A DNA stretch of 64,000 bases, from NCBI RefSeq assembly GCF_037543845.1, contig NZ_JBBIFX010000002.1, positions 310,001-374,000 on the forward strand, in the 5' to 3' direction. Every line of letters starts with the position of its first letter. Position 1 is the stretch's first letter. The translations under genes were made by a program, and so were the position numbers. This stretch comes from Gymnodinialimonas ulvae (GTDB taxonomy: Bacteria > Pseudomonadota > Alphaproteobacteria > Rhodobacterales > Rhodobacteraceae). The notes beneath the pieces are model-generated. The model saw only the letters and a list, made by a program, of their open reading frames with translations. It was not told the DNA's origin and ran no database searches. This document shows, in pieces, positions 43,375-51,683 of the stretch.

Positions 43375-43884
43375 TCAGTTCACCAGAAATTGTGTAACAA
43401 GCAGATCGCGAACGCGCCCAGTGCCTGTGACCACCTGAATGCGGCGCAGCATCTGCGCGCGCAGCCTGGCGAGGCTTGTGGGATCGCTGAGTTCGGAGAC
43501 AGAGACGACGCGGAGGTAGGAGTTCAGGACGTCGAGCACGCGAGGACTAAGGCGTGTCACCTCCTCCAGATGGCTGGGTGCGACCTCCAGCGCGGCGGTG
43601 AAAATCAGGTTCCGCCCCGAATTTTCGGAGCCGAGCGAAACGACGAGTGTCTCAAGCTGGATGAATGCAACATCAGCGACAGTCCCGCCGCCTTGATCGT
43701 CTTGGCCGTGATCACCCGCGACGTCTTCATGAGTATCTTCATCCGTGCCACCGCTCAAAGGACCCTGGGTCACCGCCCAGAAGCCACCGCCGCCGCCCAT
43801 AGCGGCCAGAAGCACACCGATCAGAAGCGGGATGAGTAAACCCTTCTTCTTTTTAGGTTCTTCGGTTTCGGTTTCGTCCGCCAT
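43375..43884 (-). CDS. fliL: Flagellar basal body-associated protein FliL
   Basis: This 169-residue protein has a short basic cytoplasmic N-terminus (ETEEPKKKKG), one transmembrane helix (LLIPLLIGVLLAAMGGGGGFWAV) and an acidic linker. The FliL domain follows (VADVAFIQLETLVVSLGSENSGRNLIFTAALEV, ending VRDLLVTQFLVN). The ATG at 43884 is used rather than an upstream in-frame GTG. It is the first gene of the motor/export operon and is divergent from fliF across a region with a CtrA-like site. Confidence 0.93.
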   Translation of the reverse strand: MADETETEEPKKKKGLLIPLLIGVLLAAMGGGGGFWAVTQGPLSGGTDEDTHEDVAGDHGQDDQGGGTVADVAFIQLETLVVSLGSENSGRNLIFTAALEVAPSHLEEVTRLSPRVLDVLNSYLRVVSVSELSDPTSLARLRAQMLRRIQVVTGTGRVRDLLVTQFLVN

Positions 43885-43931
43885 GATTCTCACGATCTTG
43901 TTTCGTTCTTCATCTTTTTAGCGGCAAGGCA

Positions 43932-43946
43932 CTAACCGATTGTTAA
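43932..43946. promoter_or_regulatory. CtrA-like site between fliL and fliF
   Basis: CTAA-N7-TTAA matches the CtrA full-site pattern (TTAA-N7-TTAA) at seven of eight fixed positions. It is centred in the 122-base divergent gap between fliL and fliF. Confidence 0.5.
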
Positions 43947-44006
43947 GCGTACAGCGGCTATCACCGAAGCAACGGGCCAGAACGGGTCGATAAAAATGGT
44001 GCTGCG

Positions 44007-45722
44007 GTGAACAAGCTGCTTGAACTCTGGAATGACATGGACGGACGCCGTCGGGGGCTCCTTATCGGGGGCATCGCGGCCCTTGGGATTGTCCTTCTGA
44101 TATTGACGCGGATCGCGTCCCAACCCTCCTATACGCTTTTGTATAGTGGCCTTGATGCTGCGGCTGCGGGGGATGTCGTCGAAGCAATCTCTGCGCGGGG
44201 TGTCATGCATCGTGTTGAAGGCGATTCGATCTTCGTCGACAGCGGCGAGCGGGATGCGCTTCGGTTGGCGCTCGCCAGCGAGGGCCTGCCTGCGAACGGT
44301 CCGCAAGGCTACGAATTGCTCGATTCGCTATCCGGTTTCGGCACCACATCGCAGATGTTCGACGCCGCTTATTGGCGTGCCAAGGAAGGCGAGCTGTCGC
44401 GCACGATCATCTCCTCGCCCGCAATCCGCGCGGCGCGTGTGCATATCGCAAACCCATCTGCCGACCCGTTCCAGCCCATCCGCGATGTCACTGCCTCGGT
44501 CGCGATAAGACCTTCTGCCGGCGGTTTGGCGCCCGGACACGCGCAAGCATTGCGGTATCTGGTTGCATCGTCCGTTCCAGGCCTCAGCCCGGACAACGTG
44601 ACCGTTATAGATGCCGATTCGGGCCAGGTTATGGGGGCGCAGGATCAAATGTCCCCTGCCGCTGATGCTGCTGGTCGGGCCGAGCAGATGCGCACCAATA
44701 TCGAGCGTTTGCTTGCGGCGCGGGTTGGTCCTGGGAATGCGGTTGTGCAGGTGTCTGTAGAGTTGGAAATGGCGCGCGAGACGGTGCTGGAGCGTGTGAT
44801 TGATCCCGATAGCCGCGTGATTATCGCAACCGAAACGGAAGAGCTTGATAACACATCGCGCGACGCTGCGGGTGGCGGCGTAACGGTCGCCTCAAACCTG
44901 CCCGATGGGGAAGGTGCAGCCGGTGAAGGTTCGTCTGCGCAATCAACCGAGTCGCGCGAAAGCGTGACCTTCGATATGTCGGAACTGCAACGTGAGGTAG
45001 AGCGCGAGCCGGGCGCCGTTCGTCGCATAACGGTCGCGGTCTTGTTGAACGGGGTCGAAGAAGTCGGCGCCGACGGGGCTGTGCAAACGGTTCCAAGGGC
45101 CGACGCCGAGGTCGAAGCGCTCACCAACTTGGTTCGCTCGGCCGTCGGGTATGACGAAACCCGGGGTGATGTCGTCACCATCCAATCCATGGCCTTCGAC
45201 GCGGCCGCAGTCACCGAGTTGACCGAAGCGGGGTTTGCCGATCGCTTCAATCTTGATCTCGGACGCATTGTCCAGACCGCGCTCTTGTCTCTCGTGGCGC
45301 TGGCCATTGTTTTCGGCCTGCTGCGCCCGATGCTTTCGTTCAGTCGAGATGCTGCGGCACGTTCCATAGACCTGCCGCCGCTCGAACCAAGCCCAGGCTT
45401 GCCCGCACCGGCGGGCGCGACCGACCCCGCCATCGACCCGATCGCCGCCCTTGGTGAGGCTGCTTTTGCTAGTAATGCGGGACAAACGGAAAGCCTCCCA
45501 GCCGTCTCAGAAGAGAAATCCACGCGGCCGGAAAACATCGGAGACGCCTTCGACCGGGCTCTGCCCATGATGATGGCAGGTGCGATGTCTGAGGAAGCGG
45601 CCCAGAACCTGACAGAAATGGATCCAGTCGAGCGTTTGCGACTCCTGATCCAGGAGCGCGAAGAGGAAACCGTGCAGATTCTTCGCAACTGGATGAACGA
45701 AGATGATGAGGCACCGCAATGA
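44007..45722 (+). CDS. fliF: Flagellar MS-ring protein FliF
   Basis: This 571-residue MS-ring subunit has two transmembrane helices, at about 20-36 and 415-435. The N-terminal ring-building motifs appear as PSYTLLYSGLDAAAAGDVVEAI and YELLDSLSGFGTTSQMFDAAYWRAKEGELSRTI. The C-terminal cytoplasmic tail (LTEMDPVERLRLLIQEREEETVQILRNWMNED) is the FliG-binding peptide. That an intact FliG-binding tail is present means a FliG must exist elsewhere. The start is a GTG with a weak ribosome-binding site. It overlaps fliH by 4 bases. Confidence 0.96.
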   Translation: MNKLLELWNDMDGRRRGLLIGGIAALGIVLLILTRIASQPSYTLLYSGLDAAAAGDVVEAISARGVMHRVEGDSIFVDSGERDALRLALASEGLPANGPQGYELLDSLSGFGTTSQMFDAAYWRAKEGELSRTIISSPAIRAARVHIANPSADPFQPIRDVTASVAIRPSAGGLAPGHAQALRYLVASSVPGLSPDNVTVIDADSGQVMGAQDQMSPAADAAGRAEQMRTNIERLLAARVGPGNAVVQVSVELEMARETVLERVIDPDSRVIIATETEELDNTSRDAAGGGVTVASNLPDGEGAAGEGSSAQSTESRESVTFDMSELQREVEREPGAVRRITVAVLLNGVEEVGADGAVQTVPRADAEVEALTNLVRSAVGYDETRGDVVTIQSMAFDAAAVTELTEAGFADRFNLDLGRIVQTALLSLVALAIVFGLLRPMLSFSRDAAARSIDLPPLEPSPGLPAPAGATDPAIDPIAALGEAAFASNAGQTESLPAVSEEKSTRPENIGDAFDRALPMMMAGAMSEEAAQNLTEMDPVERLRLLIQEREEETVQILRNWMNEDDEAPQ

Positions 45723-46327
45723 ACCGGTCTTTGTCGCTGGAGGATTTTGCAGGCGGTGATTCGCCAGTGCCGCGCGACTCCGTCTCCGCTGTGGTGCCTG
45801 ACGAAGCAGAAGCTCTCGATGCCTATGAAGCCGGCTACAAATCAGGATGGGCGGATTGCGCAGCTGCGGAAGAAGAAGTGCGCAAGTCAGTCGGGGCCGA
45901 CCTTGCGAAACGCTTGCGTGAAGCGGAACTGACGTATTCCACGGCACGGCAAGATATTCTCGCCTCCTTGGCCCCCTTTTTCGAAGAACTTGTCACGGCG
46001 CTGCTGCCGCGTCTCGCTTCAGATTCTGTCGCCCCGATGGCCGCGCAAGAGTTGCACGAGCTCCTTCAACACGACGCGTCTGCCTCAATCGAAGTCATGG
46101 CGGCTCCAGCGTCGTGCGAAAGCGTCCAACGACTTCTTGAAGCCGAAGGGTTTGAGGACGTTTCGGTGCGAGCCGAACCGGCCTTTTCGGAGACCCAGGT
46201 GTCTCTGCGCGTCGGATCAGAACGCCGCGATATCGACTTGTCTGACATCACCAGAAAAATCACGGAAGCCGTCTGCGCTTTCCAATCCCAAACCGATGAT
46301 CCCCTCGTCTCACAAGGAGCCGCGTGA
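45719..46327 (+). CDS. fliH: Flagellar assembly protein FliH
   Basis: This 202-residue regulator of the FliI ATPase has an acidic N-terminus, then AYEAGYKSGWADCAAAEEEVRKS and a helical segment (LREAELTYSTARQDILASLAPFFEELVTALLPRLASD). The C-terminal domain (VEVMAAPAS-type) is similar to V/A-ATPase E subunits. Sequence conservation in FliH is low; its position directly after fliF and before fliN and fliP supports the assignment. Confidence 0.8.
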   Translation: MNRSLSLEDFAGGDSPVPRDSVSAVVPDEAEALDAYEAGYKSGWADCAAAEEEVRKSVGADLAKRLREAELTYSTARQDILASLAPFFEELVTALLPRLASDSVAPMAAQELHELLQHDASASIEVMAAPASCESVQRLLEAEGFEDVSVRAEPAFSETQVSLRVGSERRDIDLSDITRKITEAVCAFQSQTDDPLVSQGAA

Positions 46328-46608
46328 TGGCCGATGCTGCTGCGACCGGGCGCAATTCCGCCCTTCATTCCGTACCAATCGAAATCCGGGTGTGCGTCGG
46401 CAAGGCACGCCCGCGTTTATCGGATATGTTGGCCATGGATCCTGAGACGGTCTTGCCGCTCGACAGCCGCATCGAAGACAAAGTAGGCCTTTGGGTCGGC
46501 GACAAGATGATTGCCGAAGGCGAATTGGTTGAGCTGGACGGAGACCGGGAAGGTCAATTGGCCGTCCGGGTCACGGAACTCATGGATCGCGGCGATGCGG
46601 CAGGTTAA
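46327..46608 (+). CDS. fliN: Flagellar motor switch protein FliN
   Basis: This 93-residue C-ring protein consists of the SpoA/FliN domain (SVPIEIRVCVGKARPRLSDMLAMDPETVLPLDSRIEDKVGLWVGDKMIAEGELVELDG). It lacks the N-terminal extension of enteric FliN. The ATG at 46327 shares one base with the fliH stop and has AAGGAG seven bases upstream; a GTG one codon earlier is the alternative. fliP begins inside it. Confidence 0.92.
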   Translation: MADAAATGRNSALHSVPIEIRVCVGKARPRLSDMLAMDPETVLPLDSRIEDKVGLWVGDKMIAEGELVELDGDREGQLAVRVTELMDRGDAAG

Positions 46609-47323
46609 CGCCGCGGCGTTCCTTTTCGCGATCGCGCTTGTACTGGCCGTGCCGGGCGGTGCGGTGGCTCAGGAAGTGACGCTGGATCTCGGTGATGGCG
46701 GAAGTCTGACCGCGCGGACCTTCCAGCTCATTGCACTCATTACCTTGCTCAGTCTCGCACCTGGTCTCGCGATCATGGTGACGTGCTTCCCCTTTGTTGT
46801 AACGGTTCTGTCGATCCTGCGGCAGGCAATCGGGTTACAGCAGTCACCCCCTAACATGCTCATCGTCAGCCTGGCGCTCTTTCTGACCTACTTCGTGATG
46901 GCTCCGGTTTTTGAGCAGGCTTACAGCATTGGGGTTGCCCCTCTGATTGCAGGCGATTTGACAGTCGAGGAGGCCATTCCTCAGATTTACGAGCCGTTCC
47001 GGGGGTTCATGTTGAACCGCGTGGACACGTCGACATTGGTGAGTTTGGCGGAGATGCGCCCGGAAACGACGGCGGATGATCCGGACGCTTCGGTCCTTAT
47101 ACCTGCATTCATGCTCAGCGAGGTCGAAAGGGCGTTCCAGATCGGCTTTTTGATCTTCCTTCCGTTCTTGGTGATCGACCTTGTTGTAGCGGCTATCCTG
47201 ATGTCCATGGGGATGATGATGGTGCCGCCGGCAATCGTCTCGCTCCCTTTCAAACTCGCCTTCTTCGTTGTGGCAGACGGATGGACCCTGATCACCGGGG
47301 CGCTTGTGAGAAGCTATTTCTAG
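46595..47323 (+). CDS. fliP: Flagellar export gate protein FliP
   Basis: This 242-residue gate protein has a cleavable signal peptide (AAFLFAIALVLAVPGGAVAQ). The family signature is FVVTVLSILRQAIGLQQSPPNMLIVSLALFLTYFVM. The C-terminal block ERAFQIGFLIFLPFLVIDLVVAAILMSMGMMMVPPAIVSLPFKL follows. It overlaps fliN by 14 bases. It is remote from fliQ and fliR. Confidence 0.96.
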   Translation: MRQVNAAAFLFAIALVLAVPGGAVAQEVTLDLGDGGSLTARTFQLIALITLLSLAPGLAIMVTCFPFVVTVLSILRQAIGLQQSPPNMLIVSLALFLTYFVMAPVFEQAYSIGVAPLIAGDLTVEEAIPQIYEPFRGFMLNRVDTSTLVSLAEMRPETTADDPDASVLIPAFMLSEVERAFQIGFLIFLPFLVIDLVVAAILMSMGMMMVPPAIVSLPFKLAFFVVADGWTLITGALVRSYF

Positions 47324-47348
47324 CCACTTCAGATTTCGGGAAACGACC

Positions 47349-47822
47349 ATGAACCAGAACTCCGACCGTCAAAACAAAGCATCCACCTCCCGGCAAGAGA
47401 AGCTCAGTATCCTTTCTGCGATCCTCGGGCCGGAGACGCTGGCGAAATTGAAATCGGAGCAGCCTGCTGATGGGCCAGCATCGTCTTCCGAAGTCACAGA
47501 GCCCGATCCTTCCCGTGCCGAGTGGCACCGTAACCGCTTGCTCGAGCGCTTCCGCCTGAATGCCGAAGAAAATGTCCCCTCCAAAGATGAAAGCATTTCA
47601 GATCTGGCAGGAGAAGGCGTCAAGCCAAACCCCTCGCAAGGGACTAAGCGGGTGACAATCGAAGACCGGTTAAGCGGGCTTGGGATGCCATCAAATCTTG
47701 CCTTGGAACACCCTGCGGTTATTGCACACCTCCTGTGCAAGATGCCGCGCGGAGACCGGGTGCATGCGATGAAAGCTCTTCCAGGACCAGTCGCAAGAGC
47801 TGTGCTTCGTAGAATTCGTTGA
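47349..47822 (+). CDS. Flagellar-cluster protein with FliG-middle-domain-like tail
   Basis: This 157-residue soluble protein has a charged, apparently disordered first 100 residues. Its last about 40 residues (LEHPAVIAHLLCKMP ... MKALPGPVARAVLRRI, 119-156) closely follow the EHPQTIA-LL-L-P ... LP-EL-A-V-RRI pattern of the FliG middle domain and the related MgtE N repeat. The chain stops where a FliG would continue into further helices. It may be a diverged or truncated FliG-like adaptor, or a short protein that evolved from one helix pair. It follows fliP by 25 bases. The assignment is by pattern only. Confidence 0.6.
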   Translation: MNQNSDRQNKASTSRQEKLSILSAILGPETLAKLKSEQPADGPASSSEVTEPDPSRAEWHRNRLLERFRLNAEENVPSKDESISDLAGEGVKPNPSQGTKRVTIEDRLSGLGMPSNLALEHPAVIAHLLCKMPRGDRVHAMKALPGPVARAVLRRIR

Positions 47823-48055
47823 GTCGGTCTTGGCAACCGGTGGGCTTCTGGGGGCGATATTGGACGCAGGGAATGTTCCAGTACGACCCCGATCCGAAAG
47901 ATGGCTCGAACTACGGGACAGGCTGCGGGCCTATCTGACTACCAGACCGTCGATTTTTTGATCAGGTTGTTGCGGCGAAACATGGTCGAATTAAGGGCTT
48001 GGAAGCGCCGCGTGATATCCGCGCATTCCTGAAGCAGTTTTTGCTAGGTCACTAG
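47773..48055 (+). pseudogene. Frameshifted protein-coding remnant behind the FliG-motif gene
   Basis: Two frames read as protein here. One is open from 47773, reading ESVLATGGLLGAILDAGN, then RSERWLELRDRLRAYLTTRP, and stops at 47959 within a T6 run. A shift of one base at that run continues the reading as FDQVVAAKHGRIKGLE, then DIRAFLKQFLLGH, to a stop at 48053. No good start codon is present. It could be a decayed gene end or a sequence error at the homopolymer. I do not recognise the family. Confidence 0.35.
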
Positions 48056-48078
48056 TTTACCGCCAAACAACTGGCGCG

Positions 48079-49182
48079 TCACCGAACAATGAATTCTGCA
48101 TGCAAGGCGCCGGCGGCTTCAATGCTCGACAAGATATCAATCATGTCTCTTGGAGACACGCCAAGCGCATTCAGTGCCCCGACGACTTCCGAGAGCGAGG
48201 TCCCGCCTGACACTTCCGCCAAGCCCGTTCCTGGCTCTTCGATCAACTCGGCGTTTGTGCGTGGAAGGATCACGGTCTCCCCTTCGGCGAATGGGTTGGG
48301 CTGCACGGCGATCGGGGTCTCCTGAATCCGCAAGGTCAGATTGCCTTGCGCTACCGCAACGCGACTTATCCGGACGTCTTCACCCATGACGATGGTACCT
48401 GAGCGTTGGTCAACGACGACGCGTGCCCGCGTTTCCGGCTCAACCAGAATGTTCTCGACCCGTGTAATCGCATGAGCAGGCGAGGGCGCGCGCGTTCGGT
48501 TGATATCCAAAAGTACTGTTCCAGAGTCCAGCATCGCAGCGACAGAACCTCCGAACTCCACATTGATGGCTGCCTCAATACGGGCCGCTGTAGTGAAGTC
48601 CGGAGATCTCAACGCGAGCCGTATCTGGCCCAGTGCAGTGAAGTCGAATTCAACCTCCCGCTCGACACGGGCACCAGTCGGGATAACACCGGCCGTTGGC
48701 ACGCCTTGGGTCACTTGAGCGCCGTCGCCTTCGGCCGTGGCGCCGCCGGCAATGACAGCTCCTTGCGCGACCGCATAGATCTCGCCATCCGCAGCTGTGA
48801 GAGGGGTCATCACCAGGGTGCCACCCAAGAGACTATCAGCGTCGCCGATTGCTGAAACGGTGACGTCGATCTGGCCGCCTTGTCGAGCAAATGGTGGCAG
48901 CGTTGCGGTTACGATGACCGCGGCCACATTCTGCGGGCGGAATTGCTCGCCCGTGACGTTAACGCCAAGCCGTTCGAGAATATTCACCATGATCTCTTCG
49001 GTGAAGGGCGCGTTTCTGAGGCCATCCCCCGTGCCATTCAGGCCCACGACGAGCCCGTAGCCGACCAAGTCGTTGCCGCGTACGCCGTCAAATTCAACGA
49101 GATCCTTGATGCGGATAGGTGTTGCAGCGGTGGCGGTCGCCACGAGACTGGTTGTGAGGAGAACTATGAGAAATCGGATCAA
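48079..49182 (-). CDS. flgI: Flagellar P-ring protein FlgI
   Basis: This 367-residue periplasmic ring subunit has a signal peptide (MIRFLIVLLTTSLVATATAA). Canonical segments include PIRIKDLVEFDGVRGNDLVGYGLVVGLNGTGDGL, GGTLVMTPLTAADGEIYAVAQGA and the C-terminal LSEVVGALNALGVSPRDMIDILSSIEAAGALHAEFIVR. The length is normal. It is the last gene of the flgE-flgK-flgL-flgI block and overlaps flgL by 4 bases. Confidence 0.97.
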   Translation of the reverse strand: MIRFLIVLLTTSLVATATAATPIRIKDLVEFDGVRGNDLVGYGLVVGLNGTGDGLRNAPFTEEIMVNILERLGVNVTGEQFRPQNVAAVIVTATLPPFARQGGQIDVTVSAIGDADSLLGGTLVMTPLTAADGEIYAVAQGAVIAGGATAEGDGAQVTQGVPTAGVIPTGARVEREVEFDFTALGQIRLALRSPDFTTAARIEAAINVEFGGSVAAMLDSGTVLLDINRTRAPSPAHAITRVENILVEPETRARVVVDQRSGTIVMGEDVRISRVAVAQGNLTLRIQETPIAVQPNPFAEGETVILPRTNAELIEEPGTGLAEVSGGTSLSEVVGALNALGVSPRDMIDILSSIEAAGALHAEFIVR

Positions 49183-50189
49183 CGAAGGAACTCCGTGAGG
49201 CTCAAGCGCGACATGCGCGATGTGAGGATATAAAGGCTTTCAAGCTGCAGATTTACGGCTTCCAGCTCGGTTGCTGTCCTGTAGGGATCGGCGTCCAAAA
49301 GGCGGCCGTACTCAAGTTCCAAGGCTCCGCGCGCGGTTTCCGCAGAGACTTTCGCCTCTTCTATCCGGGCCTCTTCGGCCCCCAATCGCGCTCGCAGCCC
49401 AACCACTTCAGTTTCGCTGCTGAGTATCTGTTGCGCGGCGGAAACTATTAGGTCGCTCCGTTCATCCGGGGACAGGCCAAAGGCGTCATCGGTGGCAAGC
49501 GCCGCCAGAGCTAGTCCTTTGAGTGTTTCGCGGATGGCGGGATCCAGGGCAGTGATGCCCGTCTCCGCAACTTCACCTTCTGCAATAAGAAATTCCGGTG
49601 CAGGCCCGTTGCCACCTTGCCAGGCGACGGTCTCGTATCCGCCACCGGGATTGTCGAACCACGCGTTGACGGCTGCCTCTAGAGTAGCAGCATCTGTGGC
49701 AGCTGCCGTCACGGTGCGCAATTCGGTCAGGATCGCATCGCTTGAGACCAGTGGTTTTACATTGGGTTCGTCGGCAGAAAAAAGGCTGCGGCCCGCGAAG
49801 CTTGTGTTCAAAGCGCTTACTGCGGCGTCAAACCGGTCAGGCGCCTTTGCAAGTTCCAATTGTAGATCGCCTGTGTTCCCAACCCCTGCGAGCGAAAGCA
49901 AGGAGGCGCCATACCCCTCCAGCTCTGCTGAAATGCGACCCAGTGCGGTTTGGCGCCCTGCAGCCGATGTCGCTGCGTGAGAGATCGCATTTTTGAACGT
50001 ATCGTTCAGACGCAAGCTACGGGTGATGTCGGCAAGGCCCGAAAAGTCACCACCTAACGCCCGGCCCTTATCGGTAACTTTTCCCGAAGCAAGTTCGGAA
50101 GTCAGGCGCGCCATATCGGAGCGCAGGTCAGCACCTTGCCTGCGCAGAGTCTGAAACTGTGCCATGTCGCCGAACGTCACAAGTGTCAT
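49179..50189 (-). CDS. flgL: Hook-filament junction protein FlgL
   Basis: This 336-residue flagellin-like junction protein has the N-terminal helix FGDMAQFQTLRRQGADLRSDMARLTSELASGKVTDK and a C-terminal coiled coil (ARIEEAKVSAETARGALELEYGRLLDADPYRTATELEAVNLQLESLYILTSRMSRLSL). Start and stop codons overlap flgK and flgI by 4 bases each, indicating coupled translation of the junction proteins. Confidence 0.92.
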   Translation of the reverse strand: MTLVTFGDMAQFQTLRRQGADLRSDMARLTSELASGKVTDKGRALGGDFSGLADITRSLRLNDTFKNAISHAATSAAGRQTALGRISAELEGYGASLLSLAGVGNTGDLQLELAKAPDRFDAAVSALNTSFAGRSLFSADEPNVKPLVSSDAILTELRTVTAAATDAATLEAAVNAWFDNPGGGYETVAWQGGNGPAPEFLIAEGEVAETGITALDPAIRETLKGLALAALATDDAFGLSPDERSDLIVSAAQQILSSETEVVGLRARLGAEEARIEEAKVSAETARGALELEYGRLLDADPYRTATELEAVNLQLESLYILTSRMSRLSLTEFLR

Positions 50190-51649
50190 GATGCGATCCT
50201 CATCAACTCGTCCATCAATTCTTCCGCAACATTGATCACACGAGCATTCGCGGCATAAGCCTGTTCGATTTTCAAGAGCCGCTGCAATTCATCATCCGTG
50301 TCGACACCTCCGGCGAGTTCGGAGGTAGTGAGTACGTTGTGCAAGTTCGCTGTGTGGCTCAGCGCTGTTTCGGCGCTGATGCGCGACAGCCCGGCGAGTG
50401 AAAGAGCCTCTGATGCGAGACCCGACAGAGACCGTGTTGTCGATGAAAAACCACCCGACGCTGTCAGGCGTTGATCTGCAAGGACTTCGATTTGGGCGGT
50501 TAAGAACGCCGCGTTTCCGGTCGGGCCTTCCGCATTTGCGCCAATCCCGTCACGCAGCCGCCAGACGGCGCCACCTTGCTCAGGCAGAACCGCTGAATTG
50601 ACCCGCAGCCGGCCTGCTAGCCCCACTTCATTCAAAGGGTCCACAAACGCCCCTGCATCAGTGAACAGTCCGGGGCTACCTGCCACAACACTCGGGTCGA
50701 GGCCTGCCTGGTCGAAGCGCTCTGCCAAATCGCGCGCCACTGCGTCCATGCGCGCCTGGGCTTCTGGGCCGAGAGCGTCTCGTACGTTGAACATGGCACC
50801 CAACTGCCCACCACCGAGTGCGGGATTTACCCCTTCGAGTCGCAGTGGCCTTCCGTCGAGGCTCAATCCGGAAAGGTTGCCGTTGGCGAGAGACAGAAAG
50901 GGATCCATGCCCGCCGCCGGATCAAAGCTCAATTCTGCGGCACGGTGGCTCAGAAGAACATGTCCATCGCTGCTGTAGAGTTGCAGTGTTCCGTTGGATT
51001 CACGTCGGGACTCGAGAGGAACGAAGGGCGCGATTTGGTCCACGAGTTGTGCTTGTGCATCATAGAGGGCCGCCATTTCGCCACCATTTGCCGGTGTGGA
51101 CAGAATGCGCTTATTGAGATTTTCCAATCCCTCAAGCGCTGAATTGATCTGATCGACCGACCGTCCAATCTCTGCGTCTGCTCGTTTGCGTTCGCTTTGG
51201 ATACCATCGCTGATCTGGTTGACCGTTTCAGCCATAACTTGCGCCGACCTGACCGCCCCCGTCAGATGCGTTGTGTTCCAAGGCGTGTTCGAGGCGGCGA
51301 CGAGTTTTGCTTCGAAATCCGCGATCCGCGCTGACAGGCTGCCGGATTGATCCGGGGTTCCGATCAGGCTTTCGAGGCGCGATGCGAAGGCGACCTCGGT
51401 TTGATCGGCGCCAAGGTTTGCCGCGACCTGCCGCCTCTGACCGGTGAGGATTGCGTCCTCTTGCCGGGTCACTCCGAGGACACGCACACCGGAACCCGCA
51501 TCTCCCAGAATGCGACTCCCCGTTTCGAGTCGCCGTGTTCCGTAGCCTTCGGTCATCGCATTGGCGATGTTCGACGATACGATATCCGCGCGGCGGGCTG
51601 ACGTTGTCAGCCCGCTTAGTGCGTTTGATAAGGCGGAAGAGATGCTCAT
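50186..51649 (-). CDS. flgK: Hook-filament junction protein FlgK
   Basis: This 487-residue protein has the FlgK N-terminal signature (LSNALSGLTTSARRADIVSSNIANAMTEGYGTR). A central domain with LNKRILSTPANGGEMAALYDAQAQLVDQIAPFVPLESR and a C-terminal helix (DDELQRLLKIEQAYAANARVINVAEELMDELMRIAS) complete the family pattern. It lies 34 bases downstream of flgE. Confidence 0.94.
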   Translation of the reverse strand: MSISSALSNALSGLTTSARRADIVSSNIANAMTEGYGTRRLETGSRILGDAGSGVRVLGVTRQEDAILTGQRRQVAANLGADQTEVAFASRLESLIGTPDQSGSLSARIADFEAKLVAASNTPWNTTHLTGAVRSAQVMAETVNQISDGIQSERKRADAEIGRSVDQINSALEGLENLNKRILSTPANGGEMAALYDAQAQLVDQIAPFVPLESRRESNGTLQLYSSDGHVLLSHRAAELSFDPAAGMDPFLSLANGNLSGLSLDGRPLRLEGVNPALGGGQLGAMFNVRDALGPEAQARMDAVARDLAERFDQAGLDPSVVAGSPGLFTDAGAFVDPLNEVGLAGRLRVNSAVLPEQGGAVWRLRDGIGANAEGPTGNAAFLTAQIEVLADQRLTASGGFSSTTRSLSGLASEALSLAGLSRISAETALSHTANLHNVLTTSELAGGVDTDDELQRLLKIEQAYAANARVINVAEELMDELMRIAS

Positions 51650-51683
51650 TCAGGTATCTCACGAAAGGGGTGAAAGAGATGAA

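Noticed and set aside
44645..45688. 347-codon minus-strand open frame
   Set aside because: It is antisense to fliF, Ser/Arg-rich, and has no motif.
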